From UTCFX2 sp963726375 (GTDB lineage Bacteria; Chloroflexota; Anaerolineae; Anaerolineales; UBA4823): 64,000 bases of DNA. Below are positions 21,702 to 31,673 of this stretch, in pieces (position 1 is the stretch's first letter; the number at the start of each line of letters is the position of its first letter). Below the pieces are notes generated by a model that saw only the letters and a program-made list of their open reading frames with translations, did no database searches and was not told the origin of the DNA. The stretch is from NCBI GenBank assembly GCA_963726375.1, contig CAVSCE010000009.1, forward strand, positions 811,287-875,286. Reading direction: 5' to 3'. Made by a program: the position numbers and the translations under genes.

Positions 21702-21783
21702 TGATAACCGCATTTTGACATTGTATATTTTCATTGATCAACATCGTAGTATCATCATTTTCGTGATTGAAACGGTTATCAAG
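21702..21783. promoter_or_regulatory. Inverted repeat in the 344-bp gap before the PfkB kinase gene
   Basis: The 21478-21821 gap holds no gene. TTGATAACCG (21702-21711) recurs inverted as CGGTTATCAA (21774-21783), about 62 bases apart. The second copy, with its flanks (GATTGAAACGGTTATCAAGG), looks like a degenerate LacI-type operator. It differs from the GTTAGCGCTAAC site, so a separate regulator may be involved. No confident -35/-10 pair was found. Confidence 0.35.
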
Positions 21784-21821
21784 GAATCAGTGCGGCGCAA
21801 TGACATGAAAGGACATAACTG

Positions 21822-22904
21822 ATGGAAATTGGTCTGAATATTCCAAAAATTGGAAGTCTGGATTTTTTAGCTCTAGGTGCTTTAAATCACAGAGTTGATT
21901 CTGGGATCATCCCTTTCCGAAAAGCGACGGAATGGAGAGTATATCCCAGCGGGGGCGAGTATAACGTCGCTGCCAACCTGGCAGATTGTTTTAAACTGCG
22001 AACAGGGATCGTCTCAGCGATGGTCGATTATCCAATTGGCGACCTTATCGCCGAGCGGGTTCGGGCGATGGGCATCAGTCCATTTTACAAGCATTTTCAA
22101 CATAATGGCGTTAATGGACCCAATATGGCCACGGTCTACAGCGACCAGGGCCACGGCGTACGCGCCCCGGTTGTTTTCTACAATCGCGCCAATGAAGCTG
22201 CAGCCCTGCTTAAACCAGGTGATTTTGACTGGAAAGTAATTCTAGCTGAAGGTGTTCGCTGGCTGCACAGCGGCGGTATTTTTGCTTCATTGTCTGCAAC
22301 GACCGGGGAAGTAATCATCGAGGCTATGCAGGCAGCAAAATCTGCTGGAGCGGTCACATCCTTTGACCTGAATTTTCGGGCAAAATTATGGAATATTTGG
22401 GGGGGCAAGGAACGTGCTCAAGTTGTGATGCAGCGAATTGTTGAGAATGTCGACGTCCTGGTTGGGAATGAAGAAGATATGCAACTGGGGCTAGGAATTG
22501 CCGGACCAAATGTGGTGGCAAAATCCAAGTTAGATCCAAGTGTATTCTTTGGGATGATCGACCAGGTCTTGAATAAGTTCCCTCAGGTGAAAGTTGTCGC
22601 AACCACGTTACGCGAAGTTCATTCGACAAACCGGCACACCTGGGGAGCAGTCGCCTGGATCAACGGCCAGACTTATAGCGCTCCAACATGCGAATTGGAT
22701 GTATTGGACAGAGTTGGAGGTGGAGATGGTTTTGCGGCAGGCTTTTTCTACGGCCTCCTGGCTGGTGAAGAGCCTATGGATGCTGTCAAGCTGGGTTGGG
22801 CGCATGGTGCGCTGATGACGACCTTCCCTGGTGATACCACAATGGCAACACTGGACCAGGTGAAGGCTTTTGCAAAAGGCGGCTCGGCGCGCATCCAGAG
22901 ATAA
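21822..22904 (+). CDS. PfkB-family sugar or sugar-acid kinase (KDG kinase-like; possible gluconokinase)
   Basis: An intact 360-residue ribokinase-fold protein. It has the N-terminal YPSGGEYNVAANLADCF motif that clamps sugar hydroxyls, the central ITSFDLNFRAKLW-like strand (TSFDLNFRAKLW), GNEEDMQLGLG, and the C-terminal anion-hole/catalytic motif DRVGGGDGFAAGFFYGLL with its Asp base. The VVFYNRANEAAALLKPGDFDW segment resembles 2-keto-3-deoxygluconate kinases. As no dehydratase that would make KDG lies here, gluconate is a rival substrate. It follows the LacI gene after a regulatory gap. AAAGGAC eight bases upstream supports the start. The histidine-phosphatase gene follows directly. Confidence 0.85.
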   Translation: MEIGLNIPKIGSLDFLALGALNHRVDSGIIPFRKATEWRVYPSGGEYNVAANLADCFKLRTGIVSAMVDYPIGDLIAERVRAMGISPFYKHFQHNGVNGPNMATVYSDQGHGVRAPVVFYNRANEAAALLKPGDFDWKVILAEGVRWLHSGGIFASLSATTGEVIIEAMQAAKSAGAVTSFDLNFRAKLWNIWGGKERAQVVMQRIVENVDVLVGNEEDMQLGLGIAGPNVVAKSKLDPSVFFGMIDQVLNKFPQVKVVATTLREVHSTNRHTWGAVAWINGQTYSAPTCELDVLDRVGGGDGFAAGFFYGLLAGEEPMDAVKLGWAHGALMTTFPGDTTMATLDQVKAFAKGGSARIQR

Positions 22905-22931
22905 CACGATCACGTCTTACACAACCAGGAG

Positions 22932-23611
22932 ATGACTCGATAAATACCACAAGGATTTATCTCATCCGGCACGGTGCAACCAGCCTGAGCGCTGAAAACC
23001 GGTTTTCCGGCGGCACGGAGGTTGATCTTTCAGACGAAGGACGATGGCAGGCAGCTTGCCTAGCTCGGCGGCTTGCTGATGACAAAATTGTCGCTTTTTA
23101 CTGCAGCCCGATGAGAAGGACCATCGAGACTGCCGCAATCTTATCGCAACCGTTCCAAATCATTCCAGAACCTCGGGACGGATTGCGTGAGATCCATCAC
23201 GGCCATTGGGAACGAATGAGCAGGGCGGATGTTGAGAGGGATTATCCCGAAGAATATGCCGCCTGGCAGGAAGATCCATTTACTTTTGCTCCGGAAGGCG
23301 GCGAGTCCGGCGTCACGGTAATTGCGCGGGCGCTGCCGGTGATTCGGGAGATTGTATTCAAGCATTTTGGACAGACTGCTGCGATTGTCTCGCATAAAGC
23401 TACTATCCGACTGATCCTCAGCAGTCTGTTGGGGATTGACGCAAGAGGCTATCGCGACCGCCTGGACCAATCACCAGCCTGCCTGAATATCGTGGATTTC
23501 AAAGACCCTGTGCGGGCGCGCCTAATGCTCTTCAATGATGTTTCGCATTATGTGGATCAGCCGCCCTATTCTGAAGATCGACTTTCAAAATGGTTCACGG
23601 GTCTCAAATAA
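22932..23611 (+). CDS. Histidine phosphatase superfamily (phosphoglycerate mutase-like) protein, early frameshift
   Basis: The frame runs from about 22940 to 23611 and shows the superfamily signature IYLIRHGATSLSAENRFSG. It also has the second Arg in CSPMRRTIETAAIL, the Glu region REIHHGHWERMSR and the second catalytic His in IVSHKATIRLIL. About 225 residues. No in-frame ATG precedes the RHG motif. The ATG at 22932, after AGGAG, runs into TAA after three codons; one added A near 22940 would join it as MTRINTTRIYLIRHG. The substrate (phosphoglycerate, fructose-2,6-bisphosphate or other phosphate ester) is not fixed. It lies between the PfkB kinase and glgC. Confidence 0.8.
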
Positions 23612-23639
23612 ACACTATCATGGAATAGGAAGTGATAAT

Positions 23640-24906
23640 ATGAGTGTATTGACTTCTGATTCTGGCAGGTGGCGCAGGAAGCCGGCTGAGCATCCTGGGT
23701 GAAAAAAGAGCGAAACCTGCAGTCCCGTTTGGTGGAAAATATAGAATAATTGATTTTCCACTGTCAAACGCTGTAAATTCGGATCTGTATCGGATTGCTG
23801 TCCTCACCCAATTCCGGCCTCATTCATTGATGGAGCATATCGGCATAGGCGAACCCTGGGACCTCAACCGCACTCCACCCAATGGCGTGCGGATCTGGCA
23901 GCCCTATCGCGGCCGTTCAGACCAGGATTGGTATCGCGGCACAGCCGACGCCTTATATCAAAATCGCAATTTTATTCAGGATGACGGAAGCGACACACTG
24001 TTAATCCTTTCCGGCGACCACATATACAAGCAGGATTATCGCGATTTGCTCCGCTTTCATCAGGAAAAAGGCGCCGATCTCACAGTTGCAGTCATGAACG
24101 TTCCAGCAATTGAGGTCAGTCGATTTGGGATCATGAGCGTGGATGCAAGCCAGAAGATCACAAAATTCGCTGAAAAGCCAAAACAATCCGACTCCACGCT
24201 GGCTTCAATGGGTATCTATGTATTCAATACGCAATTTTTGGTGAGGATGCTAGAGGAAGATGCGCTCGAAAAAACTTCCTCCCACGATTTCGGCAAGAAC
24301 ATCATCCCTCGAATAGTTCAGATGGGCCGGGCTTTCGCATATCCCTTTCTAGGATACTGGGTCGATGTCGGCACGATCCAGGCTTATTGGGAAACCAGCA
24401 TGGCGCTGCTCGCCGAAAAACCAGAGCTGGATCTTTACGATATGAGTTGGGTGATCCATACCCGTTCAAAGGAACGGCCTCCTGTGAAATGCATTCCTCC
24501 CGGGGAGCTGGTCAACAGCATTGCTTCGAATGGGTGTGTGATCAGCGGTAAAGTTGTCAACAGCGTTTTGTCTCCTGGTGTGATTATTGAGAAAGGTGCA
24601 GTCGTGCTTGATTCCGTCATCATGAACGATACGATAATCAGGTCCGGTACAGTCGTCGACTGCTGCATCCTTGATAAAGAGATCGAAATCGGTGAGAATG
24701 CCAGGCTTGGAGGAGGGAAAGACAGCATCCCCAATAAGCAGGAACCTGACAAGATATTTACCGGAATCACGATCGTCGGAAAACGCGCTCGCATCCCGGC
24801 TGGGGTATCGATCGGACGGAACTGCCGAATTGACCCCTCCACATATCCAGAGGATTACGACACGGATCACGTCTCCAGCGGTGAGACAATCAGTAGGAAA
24901 AAATGA
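23640..24906 (+). CDS. glgC: Glucose-1-phosphate adenylyltransferase, early frameshift
   Basis: About 420 residues when joined. The enzyme makes ADP-glucose from glucose-1-phosphate and ATP. Seen are the nucleotide motif LILAGGAGSRLSILGEKRAK, the regulatory/substrate segment KPAVPFGGKYRIIDFPLSN, GTADALYQNRNF, ILSGDHIYKQDYRDL, FAEKP and the C-terminal left-handed beta-helix repeats (VVNSVLSPGVIIEKGAVV, SVIMNDTIIRSG). The frameshift is near 23654, ten bases into the LAGGAG region. The start at 23640 follows AGGAAGTG by six bases. With glgM and glgE downstream it supplies ADP-glucose for alpha-glucan. Confidence 0.94.
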
Positions 24907-25031
24907 AATTAATAAATCGTTGATAATAAACGCAATCCTAGATGCTGCTTTGAAACTAGTTGTATTTGTTTCGAAATATTCCTTCTTTGCGGGGATCGAC
25001 TCAGAGGGCTGTGCATTCGATGCATAAGATA

Positions 25032-25160
25032 ATGACCGATGTTTCTCACAGCAATGGGGAAAATATCAAGAAAGTTATTGATAAAATAATGGGGGAATCC
25101 GAATTTAAAGGAACCCCAAACGACCTTGTGTGGGCTGGCAAATGGCCGGCCAGGCTTTAG
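25032..25160 (+). CDS. Possible 42-residue small protein
   Basis: In the 320-base gap between glgC and pgi, an ATG at 25032 opens a 42-codon frame (MTDVSHSNGENIKKVIDKIM..., ending NDLVWAGKWPARL). The amino-acid make-up is protein-like, but the ribosome site is weak and no family is recognised. The stop lies within the hairpin at 25148. Confidence 0.25.
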   Translation: MTDVSHSNGENIKKVIDKIMGESEFKGTPNDLVWAGKWPARL

Positions 25161-25169
25161 CACCTGGCC
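25148..25169 (+). terminator. Candidate terminator or processing hairpin between glgC and pgi
   Basis: GGCCAGG (25148-25154) and CCTGGCC (25163-25169) form a 7-bp stem with an 8-base loop, followed by TCTCT. The weak T tract makes it a doubtful terminator. Confidence 0.4.
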
Positions 25170-25226
25170 TCTCTGACCTTCGGTTCTCTCAATCCAATAT
25201 TAATTCAGTCCTATGGAGAAAGACGG

Positions 25227-26874
25227 ATGCCCCGAATTGACGAATCGCTTGCATGGAAAAAGCTGATCCAGCACCAGGAGCAAGTTAAAAACCTGCATAT
25301 GAGGGACCTGTTCGCGCAAGATTCCGAAAGGTTCGAGCGCTTTTCTGTCCAAATGGGGGAGATCCTGTTCGATTACTCGAAGAATCGGATTACAACGGAG
25401 ACGCTCGGACTGCTGTACGAGCTGGCTCACCAGGCGAACCTGAAGAATAAGATCGAAGCCATGTTCAGCGGTCAGAAAATCAATACGACCGAAGATCGCG
25501 CCGTCCTGCATGTCGCCCTGCGCAACCGCTCCAACGATCCAATTTATGTCGACGGATTGGATGTGATGCCAGATGTCAACCGGGTGCTTGGAAAGATGCG
25601 AGATTTCAGCGAGGCAGTGCGTTCTGGAAGCTGGAAAGGCTATACTGGCAAACCAATCACGGATATCGTCAACATCGGGATAGGCGGCTCTGATTTGGGC
25701 CCAAAAATGGTCTGTGAGGCACTGAAACCCTACGCCAGAGCTGACCTGAGGGCTCATTTCGTTTCGAACGTGGACGGCACTGACCTGGTTGAGACACTTA
25801 AATCGATTCAACCCGAGACATCACTTTTCCTGGTTGCGTCTAAAACCTTCACCACCCAGGAAACCATGACCAATGCCCACTCAGCGCGCAAATGGTTGCT
25901 CAGCTCAGCAAATGACGAAGGTGCGGTCGCTAAACATTTTGCAGCCATGTCAACTAACATCGATGCAGTTCGCAAGTTTGGGATCGATACCCGCAATATG
26001 TTCGAGTTTTGGGATTGGGTCGGCGGGCGCTATTCGCTCTGGTCGGCGATCGGATTGTCGATTGCGCTTTACCTTGGGATAGATCGATTTGAAGAGCTGC
26101 TGAATGGCGCCTATAAGGTTGATTGCCACTTTCGCAGTACACCTATTGAGCAGCAATATTCCTGTAATCATGGGCTTGCTCGGCGTATGGTACAACAACT
26201 TCTTTGGAGCCCGGTCTCATGCCATCCTGCCTTATGACCAATACCTGACGTATTTTCCTGCCTATTTCCAGCAGGGAGATATGGAAAGCAATGGGAAAAG
26301 CGTTACATCTTCCGGGGAATTTCTGGACTACGCCACCGGTCCTGTGATTTGGGGGCAACCTGGCACAAACGGTCAACATGCTTTTTACCAATTGATCCAC
26401 CAGGGTACGCAACTGATCCCTTGTGATTTCCTTGCAGCAGCGAACAGCCACAACCCATTGGGCGAACACCATTTGATCCTGCTTTCGAATTTCCTGGCAC
26501 AAACCGAAGCGCTGATGAAAGGCAAGACTCAATCTGAGGCTCGAAAAGAACTGGAAGCGCAAGGATATTCGGTCGAACTGCTAGACAGACTTGCCCATGC
26601 AAAGACTTTTCCAGGAAACAGGCCAACGAATTCCTTCCTGTATCCAAAATTGACACCTGAAGTCCTGGGCTCACTGATCGCATTCTACGAGCATAAGATA
26701 TTCACCCAGGGCGTCATCTGGAATATCAACTCATTTGACCAGATGGGTGTGGAATTGGGAAAGCAGCTTGCAATGAAGATTTTGCCAGAGATCTCAAATA
26801 AAGGTCTGATTACCAGCCACAATTCATCCACGAATGGCTTGATCAATGCGATCAAGTCCTTTGACAGCATATAA
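25227..26874 (+). CDS. pgi: Glucose-6-phosphate isomerase, one frameshift
   Basis: About 548 residues when joined. It interconverts glucose-6-phosphate and fructose-6-phosphate. Family signatures are DIVNIGIGGSDLGPKMV, FVSNVDGTDLVETL, SKTFTTQETMTNA, FEFWDWVGGRYSLWSAIG, and after the break PVIWGQPGTNGQHAFYQLIHQGT and IWNINSFDQMGVELGK. The frame shifts near 26150, where PIEQ should join NIPVIMGLLGVWYNNFFG. The start is supported by GGAG eight bases upstream. It sits inside the glucan set and also links the pentose phosphate enzymes to glycolysis. Confidence 0.95.
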
Positions 26875-26945
26875 ATCAACGTAGATCGATTGAACAGGTA
26901 GAAGTATTTCCTGATTATCGGACAGGAATTTGACAGGAGGATTCA

Positions 26946-28157
26946 ATGGCAGATATCAGCAAAGTGGCTCTCTTTACAAATGAGTATCCACCTTATGTAT
27001 ACGGAGGAGCAGGGGTCCACGTCGAATATTTGAGCCGAGAATTAGCCAAAGTTGTGCCGGTTGAAGTGCGCTGTTTTGGAGATCAAGACTTAGAAGAGCC
27101 AAACTTAAAAGTTAGAGGATACGGTCCCTGGACCGAAGCTAAGGTGAATACCGACCCTCGTTTTGGTGGCGCGTTGGATGCAATGTACCGCAACCTCGCA
27201 ATGGCGAAGGATAATCTCGATGCAAATGTCGTGCATTCGCACACATGGTATGTCCAATTCGCCGGCTTTATCGCGAAAAAGCTTTGGGGTATACCATTTG
27301 TGCTGACAACTCATTCATTAGAGCCTTTGCGCCCCTGGAAAGTGGAACAACTTGGCAACGCTTACCACATGAGCACCTGGATCGAGAATAACAGCATAAT
27401 GGAAGCTGATGCGGTCATTGCTGTCTCGAATGAGACCCGAAACGATGTCCTGCACTGCTTTCCTGATGTCAACCCAGCAAAAGTACATGTTATTCATAAT
27501 GGGATCGATTTGAAGCAATACCGCAAGAGCCTTGAAGTAGAAGCTTTGATCAAGCGCGGCGTGGATCCTGAGCGGCCTTATGTTTTGTTTGTCGGCCGGA
27601 TTACACGCCAGAAAGGGATTATCCACCTGGTCAACGCAATCCCGATGATTGATCCATCCATTCAGGTGGTTTTATGCGCTGGGGCTCCTGATACCGCAGA
27701 AATTGGTCAAGAAATGTCCGAAGGCGTCGAAGCGGTAAGCAAGGGACGACCTGGTGTGATCTGGATTCGGGAAATGCTGCCGCGCGAGGATGTCATTCAG
27801 TTCTACTCTCACGCGTCTGTGTTCTGCTGTCCTTCGGTTTATGAACCGTTTGGGATCATCAACTTGGAAGCGATGGCTTGCGAGACTGCTGTTGTGGCAT
27901 CTGCAGTTGGAGGCATTCCTGAAGTCGTCGATCCCGATAAAACAGGGATTCTTGTCGACCTTGATCTCAAGCCAGGAACATTCGATCCAATAAATCCTTC
28001 CGAATTTTCTGCCGATCTTGCTGATGCGATCAATCACGTAGCGTTAAATCCTGAACTGCAGGAGAAGTTTGGACGCAGCGGCCGCTCTCGGGTAGAAGAA
28101 AATTTCAGCTGGACAGCAATAGCTCAGAGGACTCTGGACCTTTACAAATCGATTTAA
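26946..28157 (+). CDS. glgM: GT4 glycosyltransferase, GlgM-type (maltose-1-phosphate or glycogen synthase)
   Basis: An intact 403-residue GT-B retaining glycosyltransferase. The N-terminal motif VALFTNEYPPYVYGGAGVHV is that of the actinobacterial-type ADP-glucose-dependent enzymes first called GlgA and later GlgM. The acceptor/donor motifs are HVIHNGIDLKQYR, LFVGRITRQKGIIHLV and the E-x7-E loop SVYEPFGIINLEAMA. In mycobacteria this enzyme joins ADP-glucose to glucose-1-phosphate to give maltose-1-phosphate for GlgE. Because glgE follows 115 bases on and glgC precedes, the same role is inferred. Simple glycogen synthase activity cannot be excluded. Start: GGAGG six bases upstream. Confidence 0.88.
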   Translation: MADISKVALFTNEYPPYVYGGAGVHVEYLSRELAKVVPVEVRCFGDQDLEEPNLKVRGYGPWTEAKVNTDPRFGGALDAMYRNLAMAKDNLDANVVHSHTWYVQFAGFIAKKLWGIPFVLTTHSLEPLRPWKVEQLGNAYHMSTWIENNSIMEADAVIAVSNETRNDVLHCFPDVNPAKVHVIHNGIDLKQYRKSLEVEALIKRGVDPERPYVLFVGRITRQKGIIHLVNAIPMIDPSIQVVLCAGAPDTAEIGQEMSEGVEAVSKGRPGVIWIREMLPREDVIQFYSHASVFCCPSVYEPFGIINLEAMACETAVVASAVGGIPEVVDPDKTGILVDLDLKPGTFDPINPSEFSADLADAINHVALNPELQEKFGRSGRSRVEENFSWTAIAQRTLDLYKSI

Positions 28158-28210
28158 CGATCAAGAACCATAGCTTATAATATTGGGAGAATTCCTTTCA
28201 GCCCAATATT
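28153..28210 (+). promoter_or_regulatory. Internal glgE promoter with a 9-bp inverted repeat
   Basis: TTTAAC (28153-28158), 17 bases, TATAAT (28176-28181). The -35 box overlaps the glgM stop. AATATTGGG (28179-28187) and CCCAATATT (28202-28210) form a perfect inverted repeat starting within the -10 box, suited to a repressor site or a 5' hairpin. Confidence 0.5.
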
Positions 28211-28271
28211 GATGCTCCCACAAGACCTGGTTTCTATTGCTTACGCGCCTGGTCAAGGAAGGACGAAAAAT

Positions 28272-30255
28272 ATGCAGCCCGATGAAGGTAGAAGCAGAGT
28301 CATAATTGAGGGAGTGACACCAGAGATCGACGCTGGTAAATTCCCAATAAAGCGCATCGCCGGTGAAGAAACGGTAGTCGAAGCGGACATCCTCGCAGAC
28401 GGACATGAGGTGCTGTCCTGTGCGCTCCTCTATCGTAAAGAAAGCGATCTTGATTGGACTGCCGTCCCCATGGAAGCCCTCGGCAACGACCGCTGGCGTG
28501 CTTCGTTCACCACACAGGAATTAGGACGCTACATTTACACTGTCTGCGGTTGGATTGACCACTTTAAAAGCTGGTCAAGAGATTAAAAAGCGCGTTGAAG
28601 CCGGGCAAGATGTCACGGTTGACTTGCTGATCGGGGCGGAAATGGTTGAGAATGCACACGGTCGAGCTGCTCAAATCGATGCAACCTGGCTGGCGACCTT
28701 CGCCGAAACAATGCGAATTGGCAGTGAGGCAGGTATAGAGCATGCCTTATCACCTGAACTTGCCAAATTAATGTCGGTTTATGGTGAACGCCGTTTCGTC
28801 ACCACATATGATAAAGAACTTGTTGTCGTCGTAGATCGCGAACGTGCTCGATTTTCTGCCTGGTACGAGTTGTTCCCGCGCTCATGTTCGACTGAACCAG
28901 GACGCCATGGCACCTTCAAGGACGTCGAGGCGCGATTACCATACATTGCTTCGATGGGTTTCGATGTGCTTTACTTACCACCCATTCATCCGATCGGTAC
29001 CAGCTTCCGAAAAGGACGGAATAATTCAATGAAAGTTGGTCCAGATGACCCAGGCAGCCCCTGGGCGATAGGATCTACTGAAGGTGGTCATAAAGCTATC
29101 CATCCACAACTGGGCACACTTGAGGATTTCCGGCAATTGATCAAATCGGCTTCACAGTTTGGGATCGAACTGGCGATCGATATCGCTTTTCAATGCGCAC
29201 CAGACCACCCTTACGTGACGGATCACCCGGAATGGTTCCGTCAACGTCCAGATGGAACAATCCAATATGCTGAAAACCCTCCGAAGAAATACCAGGACAT
29301 TTACCCGTTTGAATTTGAAACAGAAGGTTGGCGTGACCTTTGGGATGAGCTGAAGAGCATATTTCAATTCTGGATAGATCAGGGAGTGCGCATATTCCGC
29401 GTCGATAACCCCCATACCAAGCCTTTTGGTTTATGGGAATGGCTGATCGCCGAAATCAAGCAGGGTTGTCCCGATGCAATTTTTCTAGCTGAGGCTTTTA
29501 CTCGCCCGAAAGCCTTGTACGGATTAGCCAAGAGAGGTTTCACTCAATCATACAACTACTTCCCGTGGAGGAACACCAAATGGGAGCTAACCCAGTACCT
29601 GACGGAACTCACCCAGACCGAGGTACGGGAATTCATGACCCCAAATCTCTGGCCAAACACCCCGGATATCCTGACCGAATACCTCCAGTTTGGCGGACGC
29701 CCTGCTTTCATCACAAGGTTCATCCTGGCTGCTACTTTAGGTCCCAGCTATGGGATTTACGGACCTGCGTTCGAGCTGTGTGAAAACAAACCTCTTGCTC
29801 CTGGCAGGGAAGAATATCTAAATTCTGAAAAATATGAGATCAAGATTTGGAACTTCGATCATCCTCACAGCTTACAAGCAATAATTGGTCAGGTGAATAA
29901 AATCCGCCGGGAGAATCCGGCCTTTAAGACCAATCATGATTTACAGTTCCATGATGTTGATAATGAACAAATTATCGCCTATTCCAAGAGCAGTGTGGAT
30001 GGATCAAATCAGGTGCTGATCGTTGTAAACCTTGATCCTCATTTCAAACAAGCAGGTTTCATCACCCTGCCATTGGATGAATTAGGCCTCGATCCTCGCC
30101 AACCCTATCAGGCTCATGATCTCCTGACTGACGCACGCTATCTGTGGCAAGGCAACCGTAATTATGTTGAACTTAATCCCATGACTGTACCAGCACATAT
30201 TTTCGTGATCCGTAGGAAAGTTCGCACAGAACACGACTTTGATTACTACCTGTAA
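28272..30255 (+). CDS. glgE: Maltose-1-phosphate maltosyltransferase GlgE, one frameshift
   Basis: About 660 residues. It transfers maltosyl units from maltose-1-phosphate to alpha-1,4-glucan. The N-terminal beta domain (RVIIEGVTPEIDAGKFPIKR) is followed by a GH13-type barrel: FSAWYELFPRSCS, VLYLPPIHPIGTSFRKGRNN, the nucleophile Asp in IFRVDNPHTKPF, and the acid/base Glu in FLAEAFTRPK. The RKGRNN and NPHTKP motifs separate GlgE from ordinary amylases. A frameshift near 28584 divides the first 100 residues from the rest. The start at 28272 is set by GGA eight bases upstream; an ATG at 28209 is less well placed. A promoter lies at 28153. Confidence 0.94.
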
Positions 30256-30461
30256 TATTTCCAAACCCAATTAAACGGATAATTAATAATCCTAGATCAG
30301 TAATGGCTATCCGATGTGGTTTCGTTTCATCGTAAAGCAACGATATTTATATAGACAAGATCGGGCATGATGAAGGGAGTTTAGAATATTTTCAGGCAAG
30401 GACCTTTTAAATCCAATTTCAGCGAGTCCGAATATTGTATCCAAACGATTGCTATCTGGCA

Positions 30462-31614
30462 TTAAATATTTATCCCAAAGTAATTTTCAACTTCTTCGAG
30501 AATACATCTGTAGTTATTCAATGCGAGTGGGGAAAGCTCACGGCCATAAGGACACGCGGAGGGCATCAATACAAATCCACGTCCCTCACCATAAGTACCC
30601 GCCTGGATTGCTTGATGCACTTTCTTTCGGAATATTGGTGTTTGCAGAGTCTCAATATCGCTTGCTTCAAGATTTCCCGAACAGAACGAGTTGATCACCG
30701 TATCTTTCACGGACGTATTTAAGTGAAACGTCCCCTTGTGGGGGCGGTTCAATTGGATCCAACGCGATGCAGCCCGTAGCAACGATATACTCCAAAATAT
30801 TTCTTAACCGTCCATGGCAGTGAATGCGCGCATAACCAGAAAAATTGTGGATTATTTCAATCAGGTGGGCATCATAAGCCAGAACATAATCCCGAAACAA
30901 TCTCGGTGGTAAGTAAGGAGGTGAAGCATATTCTGGACCATATAACCGCCAGAGCCGTCCCGGCAGTGCTTCGGCGACTGCGCGCGTTTTGGCCTCAATC
31001 ATTCGATAAAAGCGATCCAACAAACTGCGGAACAATGTCTGTTCGGTGAACGCAACTTCCAAGTACACCGACATATCAAAAAGCTGGGCTGCCTCGCACA
31101 GCGGATCGGGTGTATCTATCATGACAATCCCGGTCTCACCCAGGGCTTTTTCAGCTTCCAACACCCCTTGAATCATAGGCTTGCATCCCACCTCTGGAAA
31201 GGGTAAAGCCAGATAGGCTCGCAGATCGCCAATATCTTTAAGAAGGGGTTCCACAATCCAGGTAGTATTCAGGTCGCGATCGCGGCGTGACAAGCTGGTT
31301 AGCACTCGCTTCCCAGCTGCAATATTCAAGCGAGTATACCGCCGGTCGGGAGGATCACTCCAGGTTTCGATCCATGATAGTTCATGAAGCGGATCAAACC
31401 CATCCTGAACAGTTGGTACCGTCCGCATTACGATCCGGTCCGTTTTTGCAGCAGTAAGCTCAATTAGTGGTCTCCAGGATGGGTGATTATAAATATTAAA
31501 AGGGTCTGGATCAGATAAGTCTTCATCCAGACCGTTTAATTCATAGAAACAGACTGCAGGACGATCAACTTTCTGCCCGCGCAAGGTAGCAAGTAGTCGC
31601 TCTCGCCTGTTCAT
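30462..31614 (-). CDS. Uroporphyrinogen decarboxylase-like protein 1, one frameshift
   Basis: About 383 residues when joined at the break near 30676. It starts MNRRERLLATLRGQKVDRPA, the usual opening of UroD/MtaA-fold proteins in sugar gene clusters. It contains GETGIVMIDTPDPLCEAAQL, LWRLYGPEYASPPYLPP and a possible metal-site stretch IHCHGRLRNILEYIVATG with His-Cys-His and a later Cys. The last segment is QLVLFGNLEASDIETLQ. These proteins are not heme enzymes in such contexts; corrinoid-dependent methyl transfer is known for relatives (MtaA, MtbA), but the role here is unknown. It follows the PIG-L gene by 59 bases; an alternative start at 31677 overlaps that gene's stop. Confidence 0.75.
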
Positions 31615-31673
31615 CCTGTATCCATTAATAAACCAGATGCCACTGGTGTCAAAATGAAATATCCACCATTGAT

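Noticed and set aside
15178..22904. uxuA (mannonate dehydratase) or KDPG aldolase in the uronate block
   Set aside because: All substantial frames in the block were assigned to other families; neither gene is present in the window.
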